The notes: generated from the sequence alone by a model not told the origin. A stretch of 6,558 nt of DNA from Bifidobacteriaceae bacterium (GCA_031265345.1 JAISCU010000018.1:1-6558), one strand, 5' to 3'; shown: positions 1 through 5,844, counted from the stretch's first letter. Made by a program: numbers and translations.

Positions 1-262
1 CCGTGGTGGACGTGGTGGGCGCTCGCCTGCCGGGAGTTCGCAGCATCCGTATGACGGCGAAGACCGCCCGCCACGCCAAAGGGCTGAGTATCGGAAAGGC
101 GAGAGCTTCACGCATTTGGCTGACCAAGCCCGCCGGGCATCGGAGCGGCCAGAAGTTGGTCGGTAAGCCGACCTTGAAGCATGTTGCCAAACACCCATCG
201 GGCGTTCGCTCGTTAAGGGTGGTGCTCAGGGCGCGATGGCGTACCGGGCAATTCGGGGGTAG
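1..262. other. left-edge region without a supported gene
   Basis: No frame here gives a recognisable protein. The plus-strand frame starting at base 1 is open only to a TGA at 52-54, and the frame starting at base 2 runs to a TAA at 161-163; either could be the tail of a gene entering from the left, but 17 and 53 codons without a motif do not allow a call. A 90-codon plus-strand frame at 3-275 is Arg/Lys-rich and compositionally arbitrary. A small hairpin (GGTCGG at 158-163 pairing with CCGACC at 168-173, loop TAAG) overlaps the TAA and could be a weak terminator, but no T-run follows it. Confidence 0.4.
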
Positions 263-691
263 GTGCGAAGGATGATCCAGGTTCTGCAGATCACGGTGCT
301 GGTGTGGGCGGCCGTTTGCTTTCTTGTATGCGGTGCGGTGGGTGCCGCGAAGGGTCACCTAATGATCGACTTCGACCTCCCGCGCGTGTTGGAGGGGGTC
401 GTCGGGGTGCTCCTTGTTTTGGCTACAGTCGGGAACGGTCTGCTGGCAATGGCTGCTGCTCTTGGCAAAGCGGGGCTAACCGATGAGGGCATTCTTTGGT
501 GGCTCTTCGCGGCGGTCGGCCTGGACGTGGTGGCGGGGATCGCGTTGGTCGGCTTGACGATTGGCGGCAGGGTGATTGGCGATCTGGTGGTGGTGCAGGC
601 GGGCCTGGCCGTGCTGCTGGTGCTCATCGGCCTGGGTGGTTTGTGGATCGTGTTGAGCCCCGCCGCGGTCGGGATCTGGCCGCAGTCATGA
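263..691 (+). CDS. four-helix integral membrane protein, family not recognised
   Basis: A 142-residue, very hydrophobic protein with four predicted membrane helices at about residues 10-29, 43-67, 77-101 and 107-131. Loops are short and there is no soluble domain, catalytic motif or cleavable signal peptide. The GTG start at 263 has a G-rich stretch (GGGGGT, 255-260) just upstream; an in-frame ATG at 272 is an alternative start. Size and topology resemble the DUF2975 protein further along the window, but I see no DUF2975 signature, so that is only a topological likeness. Its TGA overlaps the ATG of a 34-codon ORF (ATGA). The coding frame is supported by the four clean hydrophobic segments and G/C-rich third positions. 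Function unknown; it lies alone on the plus strand, tail-to-tail with the toxin gene on the minus strand. Confidence 0.7.
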   Translation: MRRMIQVLQITVLVWAAVCFLVCGAVGAAKGHLMIDFDLPRVLEGVVGVLLVLATVGNGLLAMAAALGKAGLTDEGILWWLFAAVGLDVVAGIALVGLTIGGRVIGDLVVVQAGLAVLLVLIGLGGLWIVLSPAAVGIWPQS

Positions 692-792
692 ACGGCCCGA
701 GCCCCTATGCCGTCGTCCTGGGTCTGCGAACCGACGGTCTCGGCAGCGAGACCACCCGCACGTACTTGTGCGAGGCGGCCTTCAATCGGTGA
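688..792 (+). CDS. 34-residue micro-ORF overlapping the membrane-protein stop
   Basis: An ATG at 688-690 overlaps the TGA of the preceding membrane-protein gene at 689-691 (ATGA), the arrangement expected for translational coupling. The 34-residue product is soluble, with one Cys and no recognisable motif. In DUF2975-type pairs this slot is taken by a small Xre regulator, but this peptide has no helix-turn-helix pattern. It could be a remnant of such a partner, a genuine coupled small protein or chance. A 7-bp hairpin (736-753) lies inside the ORF. Confidence 0.2.
   Translation: MNGPSPYAVVLGLRTDGLGSETTRTYLCEAAFNR
736..753 (+). terminator. candidate hairpin after the membrane-protein gene
   Basis: GGTCTCG (736-742) pairs perfectly with CGAGACC (747-753) around a GCAG tetraloop, 45 bases after the stop at 691. 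There is no following T-tract, so a rho-independent terminator is not established. It also lies within the 34-codon micro-ORF, which argues that at most one of the two is functional. Confidence 0.2.
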
Positions 793-952
793 TCAAGGGA
801 CCGGCCGTGAAGCTGCGCCACCATGGGCGACCTCGTTGATACGGCACGCGGCTGCCGCGACCGCCTTGCCCGGTGCATTCTGGCTGTGCATCCCGGCCGA
901 GACCGAGGCTGAGGCCCAACGGTGGGACTTCTGGCGAGAAGCCCAGCGGAGC

Positions 953-1411
953 TCAGCGTTCCGGGCCGAGGTCTTCCGGCAGGAGCGTGAAAAAGGGCAT
1001 GCCAGACAACGGGCGCACGAAGCGGTAGTCCTGGTCCAGGGTGAGCAGGCTGGTGGTGTGGCGGCGGTCGGCGATGACCACGTTGTGGGCGTCGGCCAGG
1101 TCGATGGTGCCAGGCTTTGGTCGTTTGCGCCGCAGAGCGTCGCGGTATGTTTCCATGAGCGCCGCCACTGGAGCGCAGTCCCCAGCCGCGAGCGGCACGA
1201 TCTCGTAGAAGCCCTGCGCCAGATTGGCGAGGAAGCCAGCGACGGCGCGGTCGTGGCCTCCGGCCCTGAGCAGATAGCACGTCTCGGTCGCCACGCATGG
1301 GCTGATGAAGACTTCGGTGGCGTCTTCGAGGACGCGGCGGCACTCGGCATGAGTCGGCTCGGCGCTGACGACGGCTGCCACGATGCCGCTCGTGTCGGCG
1401 ACGATCCTCAC
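953..1411 (-). CDS. vapC: VapC-like PIN-domain ribonuclease toxin
   Basis: A 152-residue protein spanning a complete PIN domain, the usual size for VapC toxins, which are Mg-dependent endoribonucleases held inactive by a cognate VapB. Visible acidic active-site candidates are D6 in the N-terminal strand (IVADTSGI), E43 in the central helix (ATETCYLL), D104/D107 (TIDLADAH) and D126/D128 (TLDQDYRF), so the catalytic set looks intact. Start is GTG at 1409-1411; its GTGA overlaps the antitoxin stop, giving translational coupling with the antitoxin first, as is normal for these operons. Family assignment is secure. The RNA target is unknown and cannot be read from sequence. Confidence 0.92.
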   Translation of the reverse strand: MRIVADTSGIVAAVVSAEPTHAECRRVLEDATEVFISPCVATETCYLLRAGGHDRAVAGFLANLAQGFYEIVPLAAGDCAPVAALMETYRDALRRKRPKPGTIDLADAHNVVIADRRHTTSLLTLDQDYRFVRPLSGMPFFTLLPEDLGPER

Positions 1412-1623
1412 GCGCCGAACCCCGCCATCAGCTCGTCGTATCGCTCCAGGATCGCCGGACCCTGCGCGGCCGGCTGAAGCTGCGGCCGCGTTCGCAAGGT
1501 CTGCTGTATCACATGGTCGACCCCCTCGCGGATCAGTTCCGATTGGCTCCGGCCCGACACGTCCGCCGCCTTCTCGAGGTCCTCTTTGCGCTTCTCGTCC
1601 AGATAGACCGTGGTCTTCGTCAT
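1408..1623 (-). CDS. vapB: VapB-like ribbon-helix-helix antitoxin
   Basis: A 71-residue protein starting MTKTTVYLDE. An N-terminal beta-strand (residues 3-8) is followed by helix A (about 10-22) and helix B after the SGRSQSEL turn (about 23-42): the MetJ/CopG-type RHH fold that binds operator DNA as a dimer. Residues 50-71 are a less ordered tail, as expected for the segment that wraps the toxin. I prefer ATG at 1623 because MTKTTVYLDE is where RHH antitoxins normally begin; an in-frame GTG at 1632 would add three residues. The GTGA overlap with the PIN toxin fixes the pairing. Autoregulation is likely, and an inverted repeat sits directly at the start codon. Confidence 0.88.
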   Translation of the reverse strand: MTKTTVYLDEKRKEDLEKAADVSGRSQSELIREGVDHVIQQTLRTRPQLQPAAQGPAILERYDELMAGFGA

Positions 1624-1624
1624 A

Positions 1625-1652
1625 CCACCCACATTACCCTACACACGGGTGG
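1625..1652 (-). promoter_or_regulatory. candidate vapBC promoter/operator with inverted repeat
   Basis: CCACCC (1625-1630) and GGGTGG (1647-1652) form an inverted repeat with 16 bases between arms. On the minus strand a TAGGGT (1641-1636) lies inside it and can serve as a -10 box, which would place the transcription start only a few bases before the antitoxin ATG (1623). An RHH dimer binding the arms would occlude the promoter, the usual autoregulation of such operons. No clear -35 is visible. The inner GGGTGG arm also resembles a Shine-Dalgarno but is too close to the ATG to be convincing. Inference from position and symmetry. Confidence 0.35.
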
Positions 1653-1710
1653 CCGCGTCGCGCCGTTTTAGCCGCTGTCCGATGTCGCCCATTGGGATTG
1701 GCGCGGAATT

Positions 1711-1727
1711 AAGCCCGTATGGGGCTT
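1711..1727 (-). terminator. weak candidate terminator of the DUF2330 gene
   Basis: AAGCCC (1711-1716) pairs with GGGCTT (1722-1727) around a five-base loop, about 75 bases beyond the DUF2330 stop. Reading on the minus strand, the stem is followed by AATTCC, which is only mildly T-rich. It lies between the DUF2330 gene and the vapB promoter, where a terminator would be expected. Confidence 0.2.
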
Positions 1728-1802
1728 TGGGGGAGGAAGTGAACTGTGCGGGCGGCATCGTCCACAGTGGCAACTCTGGGATGATGGGGGCGCCGGGCCA
1801 GG

Positions 1803-2963
1803 TCAGGCGCCCATTCGGGAGGCGAACGCCTTGCGACGGCGGGCGCGGTCGAGGCGGAGGCCGACCAGCACCGGGACGCCGGTCACCAGCATGATTCCGA
1901 CCGCCACCGCCCACCAGCCGAGCCCGAAGCCCAAGAAACTGTGGCTGACGGTCTGGTAGTCCCAGACGCGGATTTCGCGGTCCTGTTCGGACTGCGGGAA
2001 GACCAGGTCTCCCCGGATCTGCTCGCCAGGATCGAAGAAGGAGAGGTCGAAGACCGTGAGCCAATCGCCGAACTCCAGAAGGTCCGGATGATCGACGGGC
2101 CCGGTCCAATAGGGCGTGGCGCCGGCCAGGAGGTCGACCGGGGTGGCGGGGTCGGCTGGGGCGGCGGCATCGTCCAAGTCGGGCGGCAGCTCTACCCAGG
2201 CGACGTCGTGGCGGTGGTCGCCGAACACGTACAGCATGATGCGCTGGCGCACGCGGGCGGCCTGGGACAAGGCCAGGGGGTAGGCCAGGCCGTCGGCGGG
2301 CAGGTCGAAGGTGAAACGGAGCGGGTCGATCGTTCCGCCGAGGCCGTCGGGGTTGGTCAACTTGAGGGTGACGAAGTACCAGCCCTTGGCGATGTAGCCC
2401 CGGAGCAGCGGCTCCACCACCGGGCGCACCGCGAAGCCGTTCTCCTCCAGCCAGGCGGTCAGTCCGGCCGTGTCCGAGGCCTCCAGCGTGGTCGCCCGCA
2501 GCGGTCCCAACTGGACCTCGTCCAGGATGACAGGACGGCCGTCCTGCGCCCCATCGCCGCCAGCGTCGCCCGCGCCGCCCGTGCCGGGCAAGGCGGGCAT
2601 GCCCCACCACTCGTCCAGCACCGCTTTCTGCGGGGCTGTCTGCTCCGCGACGGCGCTGAAGTCTTGTAGGTCGCCCAAAGCGACCTTCGCGGGGGCGGGC
2701 GTGGGGAAGATCAAACCGGAGTCCTGGGCAACCGTCTCCAGGCTGAGGCGCAGGTCGATCTGCTCGCGCCCCTCGGACGAGGAGATGATCGCGTACTCCT
2801 CGCCGATGAGCACGTCGCCGTCCGGGTTGGAGGCCTCGGTGGCAGGGGCGCCGCAGGCGCAGGCCCAGGCCGGCCACGCCCAGTCCACCGCCTGGAGGCA
2901 ACCGGTCACCAGCGCGACGGCCGCGAGCAGGGATGCTGTGTGGCGCCGTTTCGATGCTGCCAT
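1803..2963 (-). CDS. exported, C-terminally anchored DUF2330 protein
   Basis: A 386-residue protein with a basic N-terminus (KRRH), a hydrophobic core at residues 11-21 and a short ACACG motif at 34-38, where the mature region of DUF2330 proteins characteristically begins. Next come the strand-rich DUF2330-like segments (EEYAIISS, 56-63; GLIFPTPAPAKVAL, 83-96) and a G/A/D-rich linker at about 127-142. A single membrane helix at about 343-369 is followed by a basic stop-transfer tail (RARRRK). It is therefore expected outside the membrane, anchored at its C-terminus. VTGC at 19-22 also fits a lipobox, so signal peptidase II cleavage at C22 is an alternative to type I cleavage before C35. DUF2330 has no established function to my knowledge. 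The ATG at 2963 is the only start giving a full signal peptide; its Shine-Dalgarno is weak. It is divergent from the DUF2975 operon. Confidence 0.82.
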   Translation of the reverse strand: MAASKRRHTASLLAAVALVTGCLQAVDWAWPAWACACGAPATEASNPDGDVLIGEEYAIISSSEGREQIDLRLSLETVAQDSGLIFPTPAPAKVALGDLQDFSAVAEQTAPQKAVLDEWWGMPALPGTGGAGDAGGDGAQDGRPVILDEVQLGPLRATTLEASDTAGLTAWLEENGFAVRPVVEPLLRGYIAKGWYFVTLKLTNPDGLGGTIDPLRFTFDLPADGLAYPLALSQAARVRQRIMLYVFGDHRHDVAWVELPPDLDDAAAPADPATPVDLLAGATPYWTGPVDHPDLLEFGDWLTVFDLSFFDPGEQIRGDLVFPQSEQDREIRVWDYQTVSHSFLGFGLGWWAVAVGIMLVTGVPVLVGLRLDRARRRKAFASRMGA

Positions 2964-2975
2964 CTGGCAATTGTT

Positions 2976-2988
2976 CCACGGCCCGTGG
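2976..2988. promoter_or_regulatory. 13-bp palindrome just upstream of the DUF2330 start
   Basis: CCACGGCCCGTGG is a perfect palindrome around its central base, ending 12 bases before the DUF2330 ATG (minus strand). This position fits an operator or a 5'-leader hairpin, but there is no second copy and no identifiable regulator, so the assignment is positional only. Confidence 0.25.
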
Positions 2989-3099
2989 CGGGTTTGATGG
3001 CGGGGTTGGTTCGCTGATGTTGACCCGTTGGCGGATCAGCGCGTTGAAACCAGTTGCTTGCCGGGGGCGGAACGCACTAGGCAGACGAATGCTGCTCGG

Positions 3100-3129
3100 T
3101 TGGTGCATATCGAAAAACGATGGTAATAT
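3100..3129 (+). promoter_or_regulatory. candidate promoter of the DUF2975/Xre operon
   Basis: TTGGTG (3100-3105) as -35 and TAATAT (3124-3129) as -10, separated by 18 bases, within the only clearly AT-rich stretch nearby. It would start transcription near 3136. The first operator-like repeat fills the spacer and the second covers the end of the -10 and the start site, the arrangement of a repressible promoter. Confidence 0.45.
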
Positions 3130-3143
3130 ATTGTAAAACGATA
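3108..3143 (+). promoter_or_regulatory. two tandem 15-bp operator-like repeats, 21 bp apart
   Basis: TATCGAAAAACGATG (3108-3122) and TATTGTAAAACGATA (3129-3143) match at 12 of 15 positions. Each is itself an inverted repeat (TATCG or TATTG against CGATA or CGATG) around an A-rich centre. Their starts are exactly 21 bp apart, two helical turns, so dimers bound to both would sit on the same face of the DNA and could cooperate. They overlay the predicted promoter of the DUF2975/Xre pair. The small Xre regulator encoded at the end of the same operon is the obvious candidate binder; this is inference. Confidence 0.55.
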
Positions 3144-3163
3144 TGGACAAAAGGGGGTCCAGC

Positions 3164-3634
3164 GTGGTCGGTTTGAGGTTGTCGCAAGCTCTGATCGTGT
3201 TCTTGATGGCGGTGCTGCTGCCCATCCAGGCGTTGGTCCTGCCGCTGGTGGCAGCGGACATGGCGGAGACGGCGCCCGAGTTCGCATACCTGCGCTGGCC
3301 GCTGCTGGTCCTGGCCGAGCTCATGCTATTGGTGGCCGATGCCGTGTTGATAGCCCTCATCCGCCTCGTCTCCATGACGGCGCGGCGGAGCGTCTTTAGC
3401 CATGCGGCGGTCCGGTGGGTGAACGTCGCCATCGCTGGGCTCTGGGCAGAATCCGCCGCCGTTCTGCCCTGGCTGGCGGTGCTGGTGTTCGTCACCAAGG
3501 GGCCGGGGGTGGCGACCATCATGTGCCTGATCGGACTGGCGGCCGGCGTGACGGCGGCGCTCATCGTGACCGCCATGAAGGCGCTGCTGGTTCAAGCGAC
3601 CGGTCAATCGGAAGAACTGGCGGAAGTCGTCTGA
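3164..3634 (+). CDS. DUF2975-family four-helix membrane protein
   Basis: A 156-residue membrane protein with helices at about residues 8-30, 46-69, 87-110 and 115-138. The cytoplasmic loop between helices 2 and 3 has the RRSVFSHAAVRWVN segment, matching the family pattern of a basic stretch, Phe-Ser and a following Val. DUF2975 proteins are typically encoded directly before a small YozG-like Xre regulator, as here, where TGA and ATG share one base (3634). Biochemical function is unknown; the pairing suggests the membrane protein senses or modulates something for its regulator. I choose the GTG at 3164 because AAGGGGG (3151-3157) is a near-ideal Shine-Dalgarno six bases before it. An in-frame ATG at 3143 has no ribosome site and falls on the second operator repeat, but it would give 163 residues and cannot be fully excluded. 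Confidence 0.8.
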   Translation: MVGLRLSQALIVFLMAVLLPIQALVLPLVAADMAETAPEFAYLRWPLLVLAELMLLVADAVLIALIRLVSMTARRSVFSHAAVRWVNVAIAGLWAESAAVLPWLAVLVFVTKGPGVATIMCLIGLAAGVTAALIVTAMKALLVQATGQSEELAEVV

Positions 3635-3846
3635 TGCCCGTCACGGTCAATCTCAGTGTGCTGATGGCCCAACGCAAGATGCCTGTGGGTGAGTTGGCCG
3701 CGCGGATCGGGATCACCCCGGCGAACCTCTCGATCCTCAAGAACGGCCACGCCAAAGCGATCCGTTTCTCCACCCTGGACGCGCTCTGCCAAGCGCTCGA
3801 ATGCCAGCCCGGCGACATCCTGACCCGCCAGCCGGAGCCGGGCTGA
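3634..3846 (+). CDS. small Xre/Cro-family (YozG-like) transcriptional regulator
   Basis: A 70-residue single-domain helix-turn-helix protein. Helix 2 (VGELAARIG, 18-26) and recognition helix 3 (ITPANLSILKNGHA, 27-40) are followed by FSTLDALCQALECQPGDILT (46-64), the hallmark end of the YozG-type Xre group. There is no effector or oligomerisation domain beyond the DNA-binding fold. Start ATG at 3634 overlaps the DUF2975 stop by one base, so translation is probably coupled. Likely DNA-binding repressor of its own operon through the repeats at 3108-3143; this regulatory target is inferred from position. Confidence 0.9.
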   Translation: MPVTVNLSVLMAQRKMPVGELAARIGITPANLSILKNGHAKAIRFSTLDALCQALECQPGDILTRQPEPG

Positions 3847-4107
3847 CGGCATCGTCCACGGAACTTGCCCTCTTCTTGCCGCAGGGGCTCGCGGCGTGAA
3901 GATGCCTGTGGAGCTGCGGGAAGCAGATTGTCGACACCTCGAGCGGGCGAGCGCGGACGGCACCTACCCACCCGCCACGGCGGCGGTCTCAGCAGCGGCG
4001 CGCCACCTGCGCGAGCGGGACTTGGCCGACCACGGCAGGCCGCGGCACCGGCCGCCATCATTGGTGCCATCGGACGTTTGGATTAGACCGGTCGCCGTCT
4101 TGAGCAC
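3847..4107. other. convergent intergenic region
   Basis: This 261-base gap separates the plus-strand Xre operon from the minus-strand ATPase. A weak hairpin (GCCGC 3878-3882 with GCGGC 3891-3895) and a G/C-rich partly palindromic stretch around 4025-4052 could terminate either transcript, but neither has a T-run. A plus-strand open frame from about 3896, with Leu/Ala/Arg-rich sequence, runs into the end of the ATPase gene and shows no family motif, so I do not call it. Confidence 0.4.
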
Positions 4108-5376
4108 TCACCACTCCGGTTCCGTCAGGAACTGCGGCAAGGGAAGGCGTCGGATCCCAGCCCTGGAATAGCCGGGGGCGGCGTCCATGGAGACGACCAT
4201 CTTGGGATGGTTATCGCGGATGGCTTCCAATGGGGCGAACTCGCGTTGCTCGACGGCTGGGTCGGCCACCAGGTAGGCGACTTGGACGTAAATGGTGGCG
4301 CCGCCGCTGTCTGCCACGAAGTCGATCTCGCCTCTCGGGAGTTGCCCCACACGGACGCGGTAGCCGCGCCTCATCAACTCGGTGCAGACCACGTTCTCCA
4401 AGATGCCGGGGAGTTCTCGGGGGTCGTATCCCAGCAGCGTGTGGCGCAACGCGTGATCTTCCAAGAAGTACCTCTCCTGAGTCTCGAGCAGGCGTTTGCC
4501 CTTGATCTCGGCGCGTGGGACCCGGTGCAGGGCGAAGGCGTCCTCGAGGTGGCGGAGGTAGCGGTACACCGTCTCCGATCCCAATCTCCGGCCCTGGGAT
4601 TTCATGAACCGGGCCACCGAATTGGCTGAGAAGGTGTGGCCCAGGTTCGAGGCGACGAAGGCCATCAGACGGCTGAGCAGGTCTATGTCCCGCAACCCGT
4701 GGCGCGCGACGACGTCGCGAAGCAGCACCGAGTTGAACACGTCGCGCAGATATGCCTCGCGCGCGTCCGCATCAGGCGGCAGTTCGTGGACGCCAGGCAT
4801 GCCGCCGAAGCGGAGGTAATCCCAGATCGGGGCGTCTGGGGCTACGCTCACGTCATGAGCCTGAGGAGAGTCGGCTTGCTTCGTCACGGCGCCGTGCTGG
4901 AAGGTCAGGAACTCGCTGAACGACAGTGGCCAGACACGGATCTCGATGTGCCTGCCAGCCAGCCTGGTCGCCAGTTCGGAGGCCAGCAGCGTGGCACTCG
5001 ATCCTGTGACGACGATGTCGCAGTCCAGATCGACCTTGAACGAGGCGACAGCCTTCTCCCAGTCCGCGACCTCTTGCACCTCGTCGAGGAGCAGATATAC
5101 CCGACCCTTGGCCTCGCCTGCGCGGCGGAGCACGTCGGTGTGAAGCGCCTCCGCGTTGGTCAAGGAAGCTAGAGACATCGACTCGAAGTTGTACGTCAGT
5201 ATGTTCTGATTGGGCACGCCCTTCTGCCTCAGGGCGGCAGCGACCGACCGCAAGATGGTGGACTTCCCCACACGCCTCATTCCCGTGATGACCTTCACGG
5301 GAGGAGTGTCCAGCAATTTGAGCACGCGGTCCAAGTAAAGGGATCGTGGCACGATGGCATCCAATGTTCCCTCCAT
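4108..5376 (-). CDS. AAA-type ATPase with C-terminal DUF4143 domain
   Basis: A 422-residue protein of the usual length for this family. The N-terminal ATPase has Walker A (GMRRVGKST, 32-40), Walker B (YLLLDEVQ, 94-101, with D98/E99) and a sensor-type TGSSATLL (124-131). FGGMPGV (190-196) marks the transition to a winged-helix segment (about 249-286) and the C-terminal DUF4143 region. The C-terminus keeps GEIDFV (E350, D352) of a PD-(D/E)XK-like fold, but the following strand reads YVQVAY (363-368), with Gln and Ala where nuclease Glu and Lys would be, so it is probably not a nuclease. Family role is unestablished; roles with mobile or defence elements are speculation. I start at ATG 5376: a -10 box lies seven bases upstream and no Shine-Dalgarno exists, fitting a leaderless mRNA. 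A TTG at 5427 would add 17 atypical residues. Confidence 0.88.
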   Translation of the reverse strand: MEGTLDAIVPRSLYLDRVLKLLDTPPVKVITGMRRVGKSTILRSVAAALRQKGVPNQNILTYNFESMSLASLTNAEALHTDVLRRAGEAKGRVYLLLDEVQEVADWEKAVASFKVDLDCDIVVTGSSATLLASELATRLAGRHIEIRVWPLSFSEFLTFQHGAVTKQADSPQAHDVSVAPDAPIWDYLRFGGMPGVHELPPDADAREAYLRDVFNSVLLRDVVARHGLRDIDLLSRLMAFVASNLGHTFSANSVARFMKSQGRRLGSETVYRYLRHLEDAFALHRVPRAEIKGKRLLETQERYFLEDHALRHTLLGYDPRELPGILENVVCTELMRRGYRVRVGQLPRGEIDFVADSGGATIYVQVAYLVADPAVEQREFAPLEAIRDNHPKMVVSMDAAPGYSRAGIRRLPLPQFLTEPEW

Positions 5377-5383
5377 AAGGGAG

Positions 5384-5389
5384 AGTCTA
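5384..5389 (-). promoter_or_regulatory. -10 box of a probable leaderless ATPase transcript
   Basis: On the minus strand TAGACT (5389-5384) matches the TANNNT -10 consensus and ends seven bases before the ATG at 5376, so transcription would start at or next to the A of the start codon. The leader CTCCCTT is pyrimidine-rich and cannot act as a Shine-Dalgarno, which supports a leaderless start. No good -35 is present at the expected distance. Confidence 0.5.
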
Positions 5390-5406
5390 CTGAATCTGAG
5401 CGAGAC

Positions 5407-5424
5407 TTTCCTCTGTAGAGGAAA
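5407..5424. promoter_or_regulatory. perfect 18-bp palindrome upstream of the ATPase gene
   Basis: TTTCCTCT (5407-5414) and AGAGGAAA (5417-5424) are exact reverse complements separated by GT. The palindrome covers the -35 region of the predicted leaderless promoter (-10 at 5384-5389), so a bound dimer would directly control the ATPase gene. No partner regulator is encoded next to it; the ATPase protein's own winged-helix segment or a distant regulator could bind. Symmetry and position are seen directly; the operator role is inferred. Confidence 0.55.
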
Positions 5425-5634
5425 CAAGTGACCGCCGCCGTCGCGCCTTGGCCAGGTCGTCAGCGGCCGTGTGGACGCGCGTTCTCGGGTTCTGCCTCGT
5501 ACGATGCCGCTCGCTCGCGCCGCCTGGCTCGGTATCTTCGCTGGTCAGCGCATAGCGCGTGGCTTTGGACGGCTGCTGACCTGCGGACTCGGCGGCGCAG
5601 AGCGCGCAGAACGACGGATTCGGCGGCGACGTGT

Positions 5635-5681
5635 CGGAACTTGCCGGGATTCGCGCGGCACGCAAATCTGTGCAAGTTCCG
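5635..5681. repeat. 47-bp imperfect palindromic repeat, copy 1
   Basis: The left arm at 5636-5655 (GGAACTTGC then GATT and GCG) pairs with the right arm at 5661-5680 at 16 of 20 positions around a five-base loop, and the flanking C5635/G5681 also pair. The mismatches are spread through the arms. Copy 2 lies at 5772-5818 with the same total length. The pattern resembles REP or small palindromic intergenic elements. Confidence 0.6.
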
Positions 5682-5771
5682 CCTCTTGTTGCCCGATGCC
5701 TCCCGCTCGGCTTCCGGCGTTTGCGCAGGTGGGCGCGTCGGCGGCATCGGCGTCTCCTTCCGGCCGAGGGC

Positions 5772-5818
5772 CGAACCCGCGGGGATTTGACCGCGCGGGC
5801 GAATCCGTGCGAGTTTCG
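5772..5818. repeat. 47-bp imperfect palindromic repeat, copy 2
   Basis: The last 20 bases match the last 20 of copy 1 at 16 of 20 positions. The first half matches copy 1 at about 14 of 18 positions once a single-base gap is allowed. It is itself an imperfect inverted repeat (CGAA start, GGATT core; GAATCC core, TTCG end). It begins 137 bp after copy 1. Shared length and symmetry indicate a common repeat family rather than chance hairpins. Confidence 0.55.
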
Positions 5819-5844
5819 CCCGGCGCGCGCTGAAAGGGGCCGCC

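Noticed and set aside
707..1477. Plus-strand open frame of 256 codons opposite the PIN toxin
   Set aside because: It is antisense to the well-supported vapBC genes and shows no recognisable domain.
1941..2669. Plus-strand frame of 242 codons opposite the DUF2330 gene
   Set aside because: Val/Gly/Gln-rich mirror of the DUF2330 coding strand; no domain and no start context.
1639..3576. Minus-strand open frame of 645 codons
   Set aside because: It is out of frame with the DUF2330 gene on the same strand and antisense to the DUF2975 gene. Its sequence is Arg/Pro/Gly-rich without domains, the typical product of a shifted frame in GC-rich DNA.
1754..3859. Shared 12-mer GGCATCGTCCAC at 1754-1765 and 3848-3859
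   Set aside because: The match does not extend on either side and neither copy forms a consistent structure, so I treat it as chance.
3896..4171. Plus-strand frame of 91 codons in the convergent gap
   Set aside because: There is no family motif and no clear ribosome site, and it overlaps the 3' end of the ATPase gene. It could be a decayed gene, but nothing supports it.
5635..5818. Possible CRISPR array
   Set aside because: Only two diverged palindromic copies 137 bp apart, with no regular repeat-spacer pattern and no cas genes.
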